From: Acidobacteriota bacterium
GTDB taxonomy: Bacteria; Acidobacteriota; Terriglobia; Terriglobales; Acidobacteriaceae
Reading direction: 5' to 3'
Assembly: GCA_021798655.1 (NCBI GenBank)
Contig: JAJZFE010000210.1
Location: forward strand, 1-6,564
DNA: 6,564 nucleotides
The translations under genes were made by a program, and so were the position numbers. The notes below the pieces were generated by a model. That model searched no databases and was not told the DNA's origin. It saw nothing but the letters and a program-made list of their open reading frames with translations. This document shows positions 1-5,085 of the stretch, in pieces; positions within the stretch are counted from its first letter, which is position 1; every line of letters begins with the position of its first letter.

Positions 1-1498
1 CATCGGGCGCGCTGCGCGCCGGCGAGAGCATCCAACCCGGCCGCGTGCCCGAGTCCACACCCGGCAGCGGATGCAGCTCGCCGTAGCCGCGGCTCCAGTC
101 CGCCGCGCCGCTCAGCACGCCGAGCCGCACGGTGTCCTCGGGCCAGTCGAGCACGATCGCGCTGTACCGCTGCGACTCCAGAGCCGCGCTCAACTGCCGT
201 TGCAGCTCGCTGCGAACCGCTTCATCGGCGGGCCGCAGCGCATCGTGGATCGCCACCATGTCCGCGTGCTCCGGCTTCTGCGCCAGCAGGCCGTAGTACG
301 GATGCTGCGCCACGTACACATCCCCCGGCATCGCCGCGATCGCAGCCACTGCCGCGGTCAGCGACGCTCGCCGCGTCGGCGAGGGCGCATAGTCTCCCGG
401 GCTGTACACCCCGGCCGCCTCCTGCGCGGCCACCGCCAGCAGCAACAGCAGCGTGCAGCGCTGCGCCATCGCAGGCTCCAGCGTCGCCGCCCACGCCAGC
501 AGCCGCGCAAACGACACGCCAAATAACACCGCCAGCACCGCATACACCGGCATCATCGCATTGGCCGTCGAGCCGGCGTGCGCATACACCACCCAGAACA
601 ACAGCGGCACCGAACCCAACGCGGCATGGAACCTCGTCGCTTCGCCGCGCAGCCTGGGACGCGTCAGCAGTACCGCCGCCGCAATTACCACCACCGCCAG
701 CAGCAACGGACGCAGCACCTCCTGCGGCCAGTACACCAGCAGCGAACGCAGCCGCACATCCGCATTCGCACGCGGCACCGCAAAGACGTAGAAGCTGTAC
801 CAGCCGCGCGTCGCGTGGTCCAGCCACAGCACGCTGCCCGCCGCACCCAGCAGCAGCACCACCAGCCCGCTCACCGTCCGCCGCACCTCGCGCCAGTTGC
901 AGCACAGCATCACCAGCGCCGCCGGCAGGATGCTCTGCTTGGTCTGGAACGCCATCACCCACACCAGCGCCGCCACCACCGGATGCGTCCAGCGCGTCGC
1001 ATACAGCGCCAGCAGCACCAGCAGGACAAAGAAGCTGTCCAGCCGCCCCAGGTCGAACCAGCACTGGCACACCGTGTAGCAGCCCGCGTACAGACCCACC
1101 GCCGCCAGCGCCGCCACATGCTGCCGCACCTCGCGCCACACCAGCGCATAGATCGCCGCAAAGCTCCCCAGCGTGCTCGCAATCGACACCGCGCGCATCG
1201 TGCGGATCGACATCCCCATCACCCGCCCCACCGCCGCGCACGCCGCGTAGTAGCCCGGCGGATACATGTACGGAATAAACTGCAGCGACGGCCGCACATA
1301 GATCGGCTGCCCGCGATACACGCGCAGCGCCGTCAGGTAGACGTACCCTTCCAGCTCTTCCAGCTCGTATGGATAGCGCCAGCGCAGCAGCGCCGTCACC
1401 ACAAACAGCAGCACCAGCGCCACCGACAGGCCGCCCACCAGCCAGCGCAACCAGCGCTCCGCCTGCCCGGTACAGCTCTTCGCCGTCGTCAATCCCAT
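1..1498 (-). CDS. Polytopic GT-C-type membrane glycosyltransferase-like protein (3' end off window)
   Basis: This is a partial gene: 499 residues are read without a stop before the left edge. A hydrophobic segment at about 19-38 is followed by an acidic loop, YELEELEG (44-51), then GQPIYVRPSL and YMYPPGYY, which is the layout of the first periplasmic loop of GT-C glycosyltransferases (GT39/GT83/GT87-like), where an acidic residue serves catalysis. About ten further hydrophobic stretches follow between about 81 and 360. Landmarks include DLGRLDS (149-155), FQTKQS (184-189) and STANAMMPVY (310-319). From about 390 the sequence is soluble and probably periplasmic. Such enzymes move sugars from polyprenyl-phosphate carriers onto lipids, glycans or proteins; the substrate cannot be read here. 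The gene starts 17 bases after hslU, so it is probably the last visible gene of the hslV operon. The ATG is only one base from an AAGGAG; a TTG two codons later (1492) sits at the better spacing of seven. Family assignment is by pattern recognition. Confidence 0.72.
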   Translation of the reverse strand, partial: MGLTTAKSCTGQAERWLRWLVGGLSVALVLLFVVTALLRWRYPYELEELEGYVYLTALRVYRGQPIYVRPSLQFIPYMYPPGYYAACAAVGRVMGMSIRTMRAVSIASTLGSFAAIYALVWREVRQHVAALAAVGLYAGCYTVCQCWFDLGRLDSFFVLLVLLALYATRWTHPVVAALVWVMAFQTKQSILPAALVMLCCNWREVRRTVSGLVVLLLGAAGSVLWLDHATRGWYSFYVFAVPRANADVRLRSLLVYWPQEVLRPLLLAVVVIAAAVLLTRPRLRGEATRFHAALGSVPLLFWVVYAHAGSTANAMMPVYAVLAVLFGVSFARLLAWAATLEPAMAQRCTLLLLLAVAAQEAAGVYSPGDYAPSPTRRASLTAAVAAIAAMPGDVYVAQHPYYGLLAQKPEHADMVAIHDALRPADEAVRSELQRQLSAALESQRYSAIVLDWPEDTVRLGVLSGAADWSRGYGELHPLPGVDSGTRPGWMLSPARSAPD

Positions 1499-1499
1499 T

Positions 1500-1505
1500 C
1501 TCCTT
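1500..1505 (-). promoter_or_regulatory. Shine-Dalgarno AAGGAG of the glycosyltransferase-like gene
   Basis: On the minus strand the bases read AAGGAG, then A, then ATG GGA TTG. The spacing to the ATG at 1498 is one base, which is too close for efficient initiation. The spacing to the in-frame TTG at 1492 is seven bases, which is near ideal. The site therefore leaves the start ambiguous between 1498 and 1492. Confidence 0.6.
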
Positions 1506-1515
1506 GGCGCGCGCC

Positions 1516-3102
1516 TTACAGAATATATCGGCTCAGGTCCTGGTTCTTCACAATGCCGGCCACCTGCTTCTGCACATACGCGCGGTCCACCACGATAGCG
1601 CGCAGGCTCTTGCCGTCGGCTGTCTCGCGCGTCACCACGACGGGCACGCCCTCCAGCGAGCGGCCCTCTTCGGCGGCCTTCGCCAGGTCCGGCGCCTCAA
1701 AGCTGATCTCGTCCAGCACGCGCTCCAGAATCGTGTGCAGCCGCCGCGCGCCGATGTTCTCCGTCGTCTCGTTCACCTCGAACGCGAACCGCGCCATCTC
1801 CTCCAGCGCGTCAGGCGCGAACTCCAGCGTCAGCCCTTCGGTCTCCAGCATGGCTACGGCCTGCTTCACCAGGCTCGCGCGCGGCTCGGTCAGAATCCGC
1901 AGAAAGTCTTCGACAGTCAGCGCCTTCAACTCCACACGAATCGGAAACCGCCCCTGCAGCTCCGGAATCAGGTCGCTCGGCTTCGAGACATGGAACGCGC
2001 CCGCCGCCACAAACAGAATGTGGTCGGTGGCCACCATGCCATACTTCGTACTCACCGTCGTACCTTCCACGATGGGCAGAATGTCGCGCTGCACGCCCTC
2101 GCGGCTGATGTCCGGACCGTGCCCGCCCTCGCGTCCGGCGATCTTGTCGATCTCGTCCAGAAACACGATCCCCGACTCCTCCACGCGCTCCACCGCCACG
2201 CGCGTCACCTGGTCCATGTCCAGCAGCCGCGCCTCTTCCTCCTGCACCAGGTAGTCGAACGCATCGGCCACCTTCATCGGCCGCCGCCGCGTCCGCTGCC
2301 CGAACATGCCGGCCAGCATCTCGCGGATGTTGCCCATCTCCTTCGCGCCGCCCGCGTCCAGGTCCTCCGGCGGCATGTTGCTGATGATCTCCACCTGCGG
2401 CTGGCTGCGGTCGCGCGTGTCCAGCTCCACCATGCGCTCATCCAGCTTGCCCTCGCGAAACTGCTGCAGCAGCCGCTCGCGTTCGCGCCGCCGGGCCTCA
2501 GCATCCACACTGGGTGCCCCATTCATGACGACAGCCTCACCGTCGGCATGAGTGGGCTCGGCAAGCAGGCCACTCGCGGGTGCGCCATCTTCAGCGACGG
2601 CCTTTTCGTCGGCTACGGTGGGCGGCAACGGCTCCACGCCGCCCTGCGCCAGCAACAGCTCCAGCAGCCGCTCTTCCGCCGCAAACTCCGCGCGGTCTTC
2701 CACCTCGTCCAGCTTCTCTTCGCGCACCATGTCGATGGCGATCTCCACCAGGTCGCGCACCATGCTCTCCACGTCGCGGCCCACGTAGCCCACCTCGGTG
2801 AACTTCGACGCCTCCACTTTGAGAAACGGCGAGTTCGTCAGCTTCGCCAGCCGCCGCGCAATCTCCGTCTTGCCCACGCCGGTCGACCCGATCATCAGGA
2901 TGTTCTTCGGCATGATCTCTTCGGCCATCTCCGGCGGCAGCCGCTGCCGACGCGTGCGATTGCGCAGCGCAATGGCGACCGCGCGCTTGGCCGCCGCCTG
3001 CCCCACCACGTACTTATCCAGCTCCGCCACAATCTGTCGCGGAGTCATCTCTTCCAGCGCCAGCGCCTGGTCTTCAGCCGTTCCCGGTAAAAAAATTGCC
3101 AT
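1516..3102 (-). CDS. hslU: ATP-dependent protease HslVU, ATPase subunit HslU (ClpY)
   Basis: HslU is the AAA+ unfoldase that caps HslV in the cytoplasm, unfolds substrates and threads them into the peptidase. The 528-residue product contains the core GQAAAKRAVAIALRNR (34-49), Walker A GSTGVGKT (72-79), the pore-loop motif GYVG (105-108), Walker B IVFLDE (312-317), SREGVQRD (333-340), sensor-2 GARR (451-454) and the C-terminal tail LSRYIL, which in this family docks into HslV. E. coli HslU is 443 residues. The extra length here lies in about 15 N-terminal residues before the MTPRQIV core, an Ala/Glu/Pro-rich insertion in the I domain (about 155-200) and about 24 residues near 473-500. The ATG shares one base with the stop of the preceding nucleotidyltransferase gene (TAATG), which suggests coupled translation. 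An alternative start is Met19 at 3048, preceded by GGAAGAG, which would give an E. coli-like N-terminus. The identification is secure; the start is likely. Confidence 0.97.
   Translation of the reverse strand: MAIFLPGTAEDQALALEEMTPRQIVAELDKYVVGQAAAKRAVAIALRNRTRRQRLPPEMAEEIMPKNILMIGSTGVGKTEIARRLAKLTNSPFLKVEASKFTEVGYVGRDVESMVRDLVEIAIDMVREEKLDEVEDRAEFAAEERLLELLLAQGGVEPLPPTVADEKAVAEDGAPASGLLAEPTHADGEAVVMNGAPSVDAEARRRERERLLQQFREGKLDERMVELDTRDRSQPQVEIISNMPPEDLDAGGAKEMGNIREMLAGMFGQRTRRRPMKVADAFDYLVQEEEARLLDMDQVTRVAVERVEESGIVFLDEIDKIAGREGGHGPDISREGVQRDILPIVEGTTVSTKYGMVATDHILFVAAGAFHVSKPSDLIPELQGRFPIRVELKALTVEDFLRILTEPRASLVKQAVAMLETEGLTLEFAPDALEEMARFAFEVNETTENIGARRLHTILERVLDEISFEAPDLAKAAEEGRSLEGVPVVVTRETADGKSLRAIVVDRAYVQKQVAGIVKNQDLSRYIL
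2512..2613 (-). repeat. Imperfect internal duplication in the HslU I-domain insertion
   Basis: Two 36-base units, 2578-2613 and 2512-2547, lie 66 bases apart in frame. By hand alignment they match at 25 of 36 bases. They encode ADEKAVAEDGAP (HslU residues 164-175) and ADGEAVVMNGAP (186-197). The unit lies in the part of the I domain that has no counterpart in E. coli HslU, which suggests the insertion grew by duplication of a short segment. Confidence 0.55.
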
Positions 3103-3104
3103 TA
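3100..3104 (-). other. TAATG stop/start overlap joining the nucleotidyltransferase gene and hslU
   Basis: The minus strand reads TAATG: TAA (3104-3102) ends the nucleotidyltransferase and ATG (3102-3100) starts hslU, sharing one base. Only a modest purine-rich stretch (AAGAGAA) lies upstream of the hslU ATG. Reinitiation or coupled translation from the upstream gene is the simplest reading. Confidence 0.7.
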
Positions 3105-3560
3105 CGTTCTCTTGTTGACCCTTTTCAATTCGTCCACATCAGCCAGATCTCTGGGCCGACCGACCGCCTGCTTGTTTTGAATCAGGTCCTCCAGGGAGAT
3201 GAAGCTGGCCTTCAGCTGCGCATCGACCGCCAACTCGACGCGGTGATGCCAAACTTCCTCCCCATCGAGGCCCTCGATGGACTGCAGCACATCAATCCGG
3301 TTCGGAGGCACGCCAAATTGAATCACCGTGGTCGGATGGCCGTGAAAGTCCGATGGCGTGTACGAAGACATGGGGGCACCAAACGCACTCAGTGCACGAA
3401 AGACGGCCTGGGCATTCTCTTCCGTGTCGCGGATCAGAACGTCCAGGTCTTTCGTCATCCGCGAGAAGCCATACGCCGAGACGGCATGACCGCCCACAAC
3501 AACATACTCAACCCCGTGCGCGTTGAATGCGCTGAGTAAATCTTTTTGGTCCTTGAGCAT
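3102..3560 (-). CDS. Nucleotidyltransferase of the MNT/AbiEii-like (DUF6036-type) superfamily
   Basis: The 152-residue product has the minimal Pol-beta nucleotidyltransferase layout: YVVVGGHAVSAYG (19-31) with the GG signature, TKDLDVLI (36-43) giving the paired metal-binding Asp38 and Asp40, and NRIDVL (87-92) giving a candidate third Asp at 90. A C-terminal K130-x4-R135-x-R137-D138 followed by DVDEL resembles motif IV of AbiEii-type toxins. All predicted catalytic residues are present, so it should be active. Such proteins transfer NMP to RNA or protein targets, and many are toxins of two-gene systems, but a housekeeping role is not excluded. The start at 3560 (MLKDQKDLL) is chosen by family length. 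It overlaps the upstream small gene by 53 bases and has only a weak ribosome site; a TTG at 3587 would add nine residues. The gene sits between hslV and hslU and is joined to hslU by TAATG. Its G+C is lower than that of the flanking hsl genes. Confidence 0.82.
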   Translation of the reverse strand: MLKDQKDLLSAFNAHGVEYVVVGGHAVSAYGFSRMTKDLDVLIRDTEENAQAVFRALSAFGAPMSSYTPSDFHGHPTTVIQFGVPPNRIDVLQSIEGLDGEEVWHHRVELAVDAQLKASFISLEDLIQNKQAVGRPRDLADVDELKRVNKRT

Positions 3561-3732
3561 CCAGATCCATTCCGCGATTGCGCGCAAACATCATCGCCAT
3601 GTCGGCTACATCCTGCATCTTGGCCGCAACCGAACGCTCGCGGTAGAAAAGGAGGTCTTGTGACTCCTGTTCCTCGAAGCTGTTGAAGATGCGGATTGTA
3701 CGGCTCGGATCGTCTGCCAATATCTCTCGCAC
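3508..3732 (-). CDS. Small protein of unknown function paired with the nucleotidyltransferase
   Basis: This 74-residue soluble protein has no membrane segment or signal peptide. It has an N-terminal stretch TIRIFNSFEEQESQDLLFYR, a central part that looks helical (VAAKMQDVADMAMMFARNRG) and a basic tail ending RIQRARG. The SFEEQE...Y pattern followed by a helix resembles small proteins often encoded just before nucleotidyltransferases of this kind. I do not recognise a named domain. It could be an antitoxin-like or adaptor partner, but nothing in the sequence proves this. The GTG at 3732 is chosen because AGGAG (3740-3744) lies seven bases upstream. Another in-frame GTG at 3738 is only one base from that site. 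The gene begins 19 bases after the hslV stop and overlaps the nucleotidyltransferase start by 53 bases in another frame. Base composition is lower in G+C than hslV. Confidence 0.68.
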   Translation of the reverse strand: MREILADDPSRTIRIFNSFEEQESQDLLFYRERSVAAKMQDVADMAMMFARNRGMDLDAQGPKRFTQRIQRARG

Positions 3733-3739
3733 CGTCACT

Positions 3740-3744
3740 CTCCT
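3740..3744 (-). promoter_or_regulatory. Shine-Dalgarno AGGAG deciding the start of the small gene
   Basis: The minus strand reads AGGAG, A, GTG, ACG, GTG. Spacing is one base to the first GTG (3738) and seven to the second (3732), so the second is the better start. The site lies in the short gap after the hslV stop at 3752. Confidence 0.6.
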
Positions 3745-3751
3745 GCTTCCC

Positions 3752-4387
3752 CTATTTTACGCCCATCGCGTCCGGCTCCGCTTTTAACTCCTCCACCGTC
3801 ACGCTCTCATTCGAATAGATACAGATCTCCGCCGCGATCTTCATGCTCTTCTCCACGATCTCGCGCGCGCTCATCTGCGTGTTCTCGATCAGCGCCGTCG
3901 CTGCGGCCTGTGCATAGCTGCCGCCCGAACCGATCGTCGCCACCATCGCATCGCCGACCGGGTCCGGCTCAATCACGTCGCCATCGCCCGACAGCAGAAA
4001 CATACCCTTCGCGTCGGCCACGATCAGCAGCGCCTGCAGCTGGCGCAGCAGCTTGTCGGTGCGCCAGTCCTTGGCCAATTCAACCGCCGACCGCCCCAGG
4101 TTGCCGCCATACTGCTCCAGCTTGGCCTCAAACCGCGTGAACAGGCTGAACGCGTCCGCCGTGGACCCCGCAAAGCCTGCCAGAATCTTCTCGTTGTACA
4201 GCCGCCGCAGCTTCCTGGCCGAGTGCTTCATCACCGTCGAGCCCAGCGTCACCTGCCCGTCCGCCGCCATCACCACGCTGTCGCCGCGACGCACGCAGAT
4301 CACCGTCGTCGAGCGTACGCGCCGCCCCTCGCCCAAATCAATCGGATGCCCCATCGGATGCCCGCCCGCACTCTTCATCGCCTTCAT
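3752..4387 (-). CDS. hslV: ATP-dependent protease HslVU, peptidase subunit HslV (ClpQ)
   Basis: HslV is the Thr-type peptidase, a double hexamer capped by HslU in the cytoplasm. In the 211-residue product the family core begins at [10 protein letters not shown]. The first Thr of TT (residue 27) aligns with the catalytic Thr1 of E. coli HslV. Asp43 in AADGQ matches Asp17 and Lys59 in HSARK matches Lys33. [22 protein letters not shown] and [12 protein letters not shown] are all diagnostic. E. coli HslV has only Met before Thr1, while here 26 residues precede it, so a propeptide must be removed, probably between Ser26 and Thr27. The C-terminus is also about eight residues longer. The start at 4387 is chosen for the GAGG/GGAG upstream (4389-4395). 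ATGs at 4378 and 4354 are alternatives that still leave a leader of 23 or 15 residues. The frame stays open upstream to 4495, but that extension would cross the predicted promoter. hslV is the first gene of the leftward operon, and its partner hslU lies two genes downstream. Confidence 0.95.
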   Translation of the reverse strand: MKAMKSAGGHPMGHPIDLGEGRRVRSTTVICVRRGDSVVMAADGQVTLGSTVMKHSARKLRRLYNEKILAGFAGSTADAFSLFTRFEAKLEQYGGNLGRSAVELAKDWRTDKLLRQLQALLIVADAKGMFLLSGDGDVIEPDPVGDAMVATIGSGGSYAQAAATALIENTQMSAREIVEKSMKIAAEICIYSNESVTVEELKAEPDAMGVK

Positions 4388-4430
4388 GCTCCCTCGCCGG
4401 TTCTTCGCCGCAGCATCAGCCGCAAAGCGC

Positions 4431-4436
4431 AGTATA
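4431..4436 (-). promoter_or_regulatory. Predicted -10 element of the hslV operon promoter
   Basis: The minus strand has TATACT, five of six matches to the sigma-70 -10 consensus, standing out in a G+C-rich region. Transcription would start near 4424 and give a leader of about 37 bases before the hslV ATG. No good -35 is seen at the usual distance (TGGTTC at 4454-4459 with a 17-base spacer is a poor match), so this call rests on the -10 alone. No heat-shock-type operator is obvious. Confidence 0.42.
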
Positions 4437-4483
4437 GTCTGCGCCGCCAGCCGGAACCACGCAAGGCTCACCGCGCCGCGCCT

Positions 4484-4515
4484 TTCACAGCACAACGCGC
4501 TCCCTGCGGTATGCT
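4484..4515 (+). promoter_or_regulatory. Weak candidate promoter for the DUF3592-like gene
   Basis: TATGCT (4510-4515) resembles a -10, and TTCACA (4484-4489) matches five of six -35 bases, but the spacer is 20 bases, longer than usual. If used, transcription would begin near 4522, only about nine bases before the GTG, giving a nearly leaderless message. That fits the lack of a Shine-Dalgarno there. Confidence 0.25.
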
Positions 4516-4530
4516 GGACAAAACACCTCC

Positions 4531-4965
4531 GTGACTCCGACCGTCGACCATCTCAAGCAGCTGCTCCACCAACGGGACCCCCGCCTCATCGCCGCGGCCC
4601 TGCTTGGCATGGTGTTGCTCGGCGTGCTTACGTGGCTCTTCATCCGCTGGCGCAAGCCCTCGCCCGAAGAGATCGAGCGCCGCCGCCGCGAGCGCCTCGC
4701 CGGCATGGGACGCATCTGCGACGGCGTCATCGTCGACGCCCGCACCCTCAACGGCGAAGACTCCATCTCCCCCACGCCGGAGGTCCTGGTCTACAGCTAC
4801 CGCCTCGCCGGCGTCACCTACAACTGCGCGCAGGACGTCTCCCGCCTCGGCGAGCGCGTCGTCGGCTTCCGCATCGACCAGCCCATCCAGATTCGCTACG
4901 ACCCGCGCAACCCCGGCAACAGCGTCCTGGTCAGCGAATCCTGGTCCGGCCTCTGGCAGAAGTAG
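4531..4965 (+). CDS. Single-span membrane protein, DUF3592-like
   Basis: This is a 144-residue protein of unknown function. A short N-terminal region is followed by one hydrophobic helix at about 18-38 ([20 protein letters not shown]). Next comes a strongly basic and acidic linker ([18 protein letters not shown]), then a beta-rich domain from about 60. The end, [16 protein letters not shown]...[16 protein letters not shown], is the pattern of DUF3592-type domains, in which a (V/I)RYDPxNP(G/x)xS motif is typical. The very basic flank after the helix suggests by the positive-inside rule that the C-terminal domain faces the cytoplasm. The start is GTG at 4531; no Shine-Dalgarno precedes it (the bases just upstream are pyrimidine-rich ACACCTCC), and the next Met lies inside the membrane helix. 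It is transcribed divergently from hslV and stops 120 bases before the beta-glucosidase gene. The coding call is good; the family label is moderate and no function is implied. Confidence 0.8.
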   Translation: MTPTVDHLKQLLHQRDPRLIAAALLGMVLLGVLTWLFIRWRKPSPEEIERRRRERLAGMGRICDGVIVDARTLNGEDSISPTPEVLVYSYRLAGVTYNCAQDVSRLGERVVGFRIDQPIQIRYDPRNPGNSVLVSESWSGLWQK

Positions 4966-5006
4966 CCACTCTCCTCTCCCGCCTCCGCACCCTCCGCCTG
5001 CCCTGC

Positions 5007-5036
5007 GAGACAACGTTTGCCTAAATGGTCTAGCAT
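5007..5036 (+). promoter_or_regulatory. Predicted promoter of the GH3 glycosidase gene
   Basis: GAGACA (5007-5012) and TAGCAT (5031-5036) each match four of six sigma-70 consensus bases, with an 18-base spacer. The expected start is near 5043, giving a leader of about 43 bases. The stretch between 5011 and 5036 is the most A+T-rich part of the gap. The -10 lies within a pair of ATGGTCT repeats that could be an operator. Confidence 0.35.
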
Positions 5037-5041
5037 GGTCT
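5025..5041 (+). repeat. ATGGTCT direct repeat, 10-base period
   Basis: ATGGTCT occurs at 5025-5031 and again at 5035-5041. The period is ten bases, about one helical turn, so both copies face the same side of the DNA. They straddle the predicted -10 of the glycosidase gene. The copies are short, so chance is possible. Confidence 0.4.
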
Positions 5042-5049
5042 GCCGCCGC

Positions 5050-5075
5050 GCGCACTCACCTCAGCGGCGCACTCA
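5050..5075 (+). repeat. GCGCACTCA direct repeat in the glycosidase leader
   Basis: The nine bases GCGCACTCA occur at 5050-5058 and 5067-5075, 17 bases apart. The second copy runs into the AGGAG ribosome site (they share the A at 5075), so anything that binds this copy could affect translation. Confidence 0.4.
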
Positions 5076-5079
5076 GGAG
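5075..5079 (+). promoter_or_regulatory. Shine-Dalgarno AGGAG of the GH3 gene
   Basis: AGGAG is followed by a six-base spacer and the ATG at 5086. This fixes the start, which also gives a complete signal peptide. Confidence 0.8.
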
Positions 5080-5085
5080 AGCCTC

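Noticed and set aside
222..1241. Leftward open frame (339 codons) rich in Gly, Ala and Cys
   Set aside because: It is a shifted frame of the glycosyltransferase-like gene; the other frame shows clear membrane spans and family motifs through to the edge.
578..2254. Long rightward open frame (558 codons) opposite the glycosyltransferase and hslU
   Set aside because: It is rich in Arg, His, Gln and Pro with no recognisable domain and lies antisense to well-supported genes. High third-position G+C on the true strand opens such frames.
1369..3090. Rightward open frame (573 codons) almost fully antisense to hslU
   Set aside because: The product is low-complexity Arg/His/Leu with no motif, while the opposite strand encodes unmistakable HslU.
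3096..3539. Rightward open frame (147 codons) opposite the nucleotidyltransferase
   Set aside because: The minus strand shows all catalytic motifs of a nucleotidyltransferase; this frame has none.
4511..4534. Seven-codon leader peptide (MLDKTPP) ending in the GTG of the DUF3592-like gene
   Set aside because: It has no ribosome site, its ATG overlaps a possible -10, and the composition gives no attenuation signal. Chance is the simpler reading.
5007..5023. LacI-type palindromic operator centred on AACGTT upstream of the GH3 gene
   Set aside because: Only the central AACGTT is symmetric; the flanking bases do not pair, so it falls short of an operator.
4468..5055. Leftward open frame (195 codons) opposite the DUF3592-like gene
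   Set aside because: It spans two intergenic regions and has no motif, and the opposite strand has a membrane helix and a family-like C-terminal motif.
5042..5068. GCCGC...GCGGC hairpin in the glycosidase leader as a terminator
   Set aside because: The stem is five pairs with a 17-base loop and no following T run, so it is neither a terminator nor a convincing regulator.
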